A DNA stretch of 64,000 bases, taken from positions 5,398,501 to 5,462,500 of the forward strand of contig NZ_CP117435.1 of the NCBI RefSeq assembly GCF_030687495.1. Direction: 5' to 3'. This stretch comes from Pseudomonas sp. FP453 (GTDB taxonomy: Bacteria; Pseudomonadota; Gammaproteobacteria; Pseudomonadales; Pseudomonadaceae). Below are positions 63,759 to 64,000 of the stretch, in pieces (position 1 is the stretch's first letter; the number at the start of each line of letters is the position of its first letter). The translations under genes and the position numbers were made by a program. A model generated the notes under the pieces. That model made no database searches, was not told the origin of the DNA, and worked only from the letters and a program-made list of their open reading frames with translations.

Positions 63759-64000
63759 CTATCTAAAGACCACATCCTGCTCCAACACCAACCGCTGCTC
63801 CCCCGCATCCAGCCGCACCAACGCGCCCATCGGCAGCGTCAGGTTCGGATCACAATGCCCACTGCGCCACCCAGCCAGCACCGGAATGCACAGCGGCTCG
63901 AAGGTCTGCTTGAGCAAGCGCTCCAACGCCGTCGGGTCCACACCTGCCACATCCCCCACCAGCACACCGGCAACCTGCGCCAGCTTGCCCGCCAGGCGCA
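63759..64000 (-). CDS. ldcA: LD-carboxypeptidase, C-terminal part (gene cut by the window edge)
   Basis: The last 79 residues of a serine peptidase of family S66 (muramoyl-tetrapeptide carboxypeptidase), which removes the terminal D-alanine in peptidoglycan recycling. The segment GWRSGHCDPNLTLPMGA contains the catalytic His in GHCDPN, as in LdcA. The rest of the gene, with the nucleophile Ser, is beyond position 64000. Confidence 0.85.
   Translation of the reverse strand, partial: RLAGKLAQVAGVLVGDVAGVDPTALERLLKQTFEPLCIPVLAGWRSGHCDPNLTLPMGALVRLDAGEQRLVLEQDVVFR

Overview
The window is chromosomal DNA of a fluorescent Pseudomonas, most likely the P. fluorescens group. Evidence: GC-rich codon use throughout, gene order from ladS-thiD-thiE-hemL through miaB-phoH-ybeY-corC-lnt to leuS-lptE-holA that is the usual Pseudomonas order, a fpr-ppoR-rlmG-cioBA block, and 15 copies of the inverted-pair REP repeat (GTGGGAGCTGGCTTGCCTGC type) typical of this group. 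I see no rRNA, tRNA, CRISPR, prophage or insertion sequence.

Layout. 0-8 kb: ferredoxin-NADP reductase, a LuxR-type AHL-receptor solo (no luxI nearby), RlmG, and the cyanide-insensitive oxidase operon cioA-cioB plus a 55-residue DUF2474 protein, with a perfect ANR-type box upstream. 8-11.6 kb: purine permease, trmA, and a two-gene unit (unknown gene + DUF2442). 11.6-17.5 kb: a quinate/shikimate catabolic cluster (aroQ, an aroE paralogue, TetR regulator, a dehydratase/HPPD-like fusion quiC1, an MFS transporter) with a shared 20-bp operator-like sequence at both promoters. 17.5-33 kb: mostly single housekeeping or uncharacterised genes (DMT transporters, YpfJ peptidase, HAD, TesB, GNAT acetyltransferase divergent from an HDAC-like deacetylase, RhlE helicase, Lrp regulator, a serine-less acyl-carrier-like protein, DEDDh exonuclease, NYN protein, DUF2076, EEP hydrolase). 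33-46 kb: HrpB helicase (disrupted), lipoprotein, cation efflux pump, DUF6515, Lrp regulator, DUF2788, RluE, AMP nucleosidase, AidB-like dehydrogenase, LadS sensor (disrupted). 46-64 kb: thiamine and heme genes, miaB, the phoH-ybeY-corC-lnt operon, ydcF, leuS-lptE-holA, arfA, a MltB-family transglycosylase and the start of ldcA.

Four conserved genes (hrpB, ladS, lnt, leuS) have their frame broken by small insertions, five events in all, four of them one extra base in a short homopolymer. Removing the extra bases restores family-typical lengths of 835, 790, 507 and 868 residues. Because leuS is essential, I infer that most are errors in the sequence rather than real mutations.

The most interesting non-standard signals are the terminator-like hairpin inside the arfA reading frame, the acyl-carrier-like protein with Asp in place of the phosphopantetheine Ser, the shared operator of the quinate regulon, a terminator with no gene in front of it near 38.4 kb, and the DUF2442 two-gene unit.
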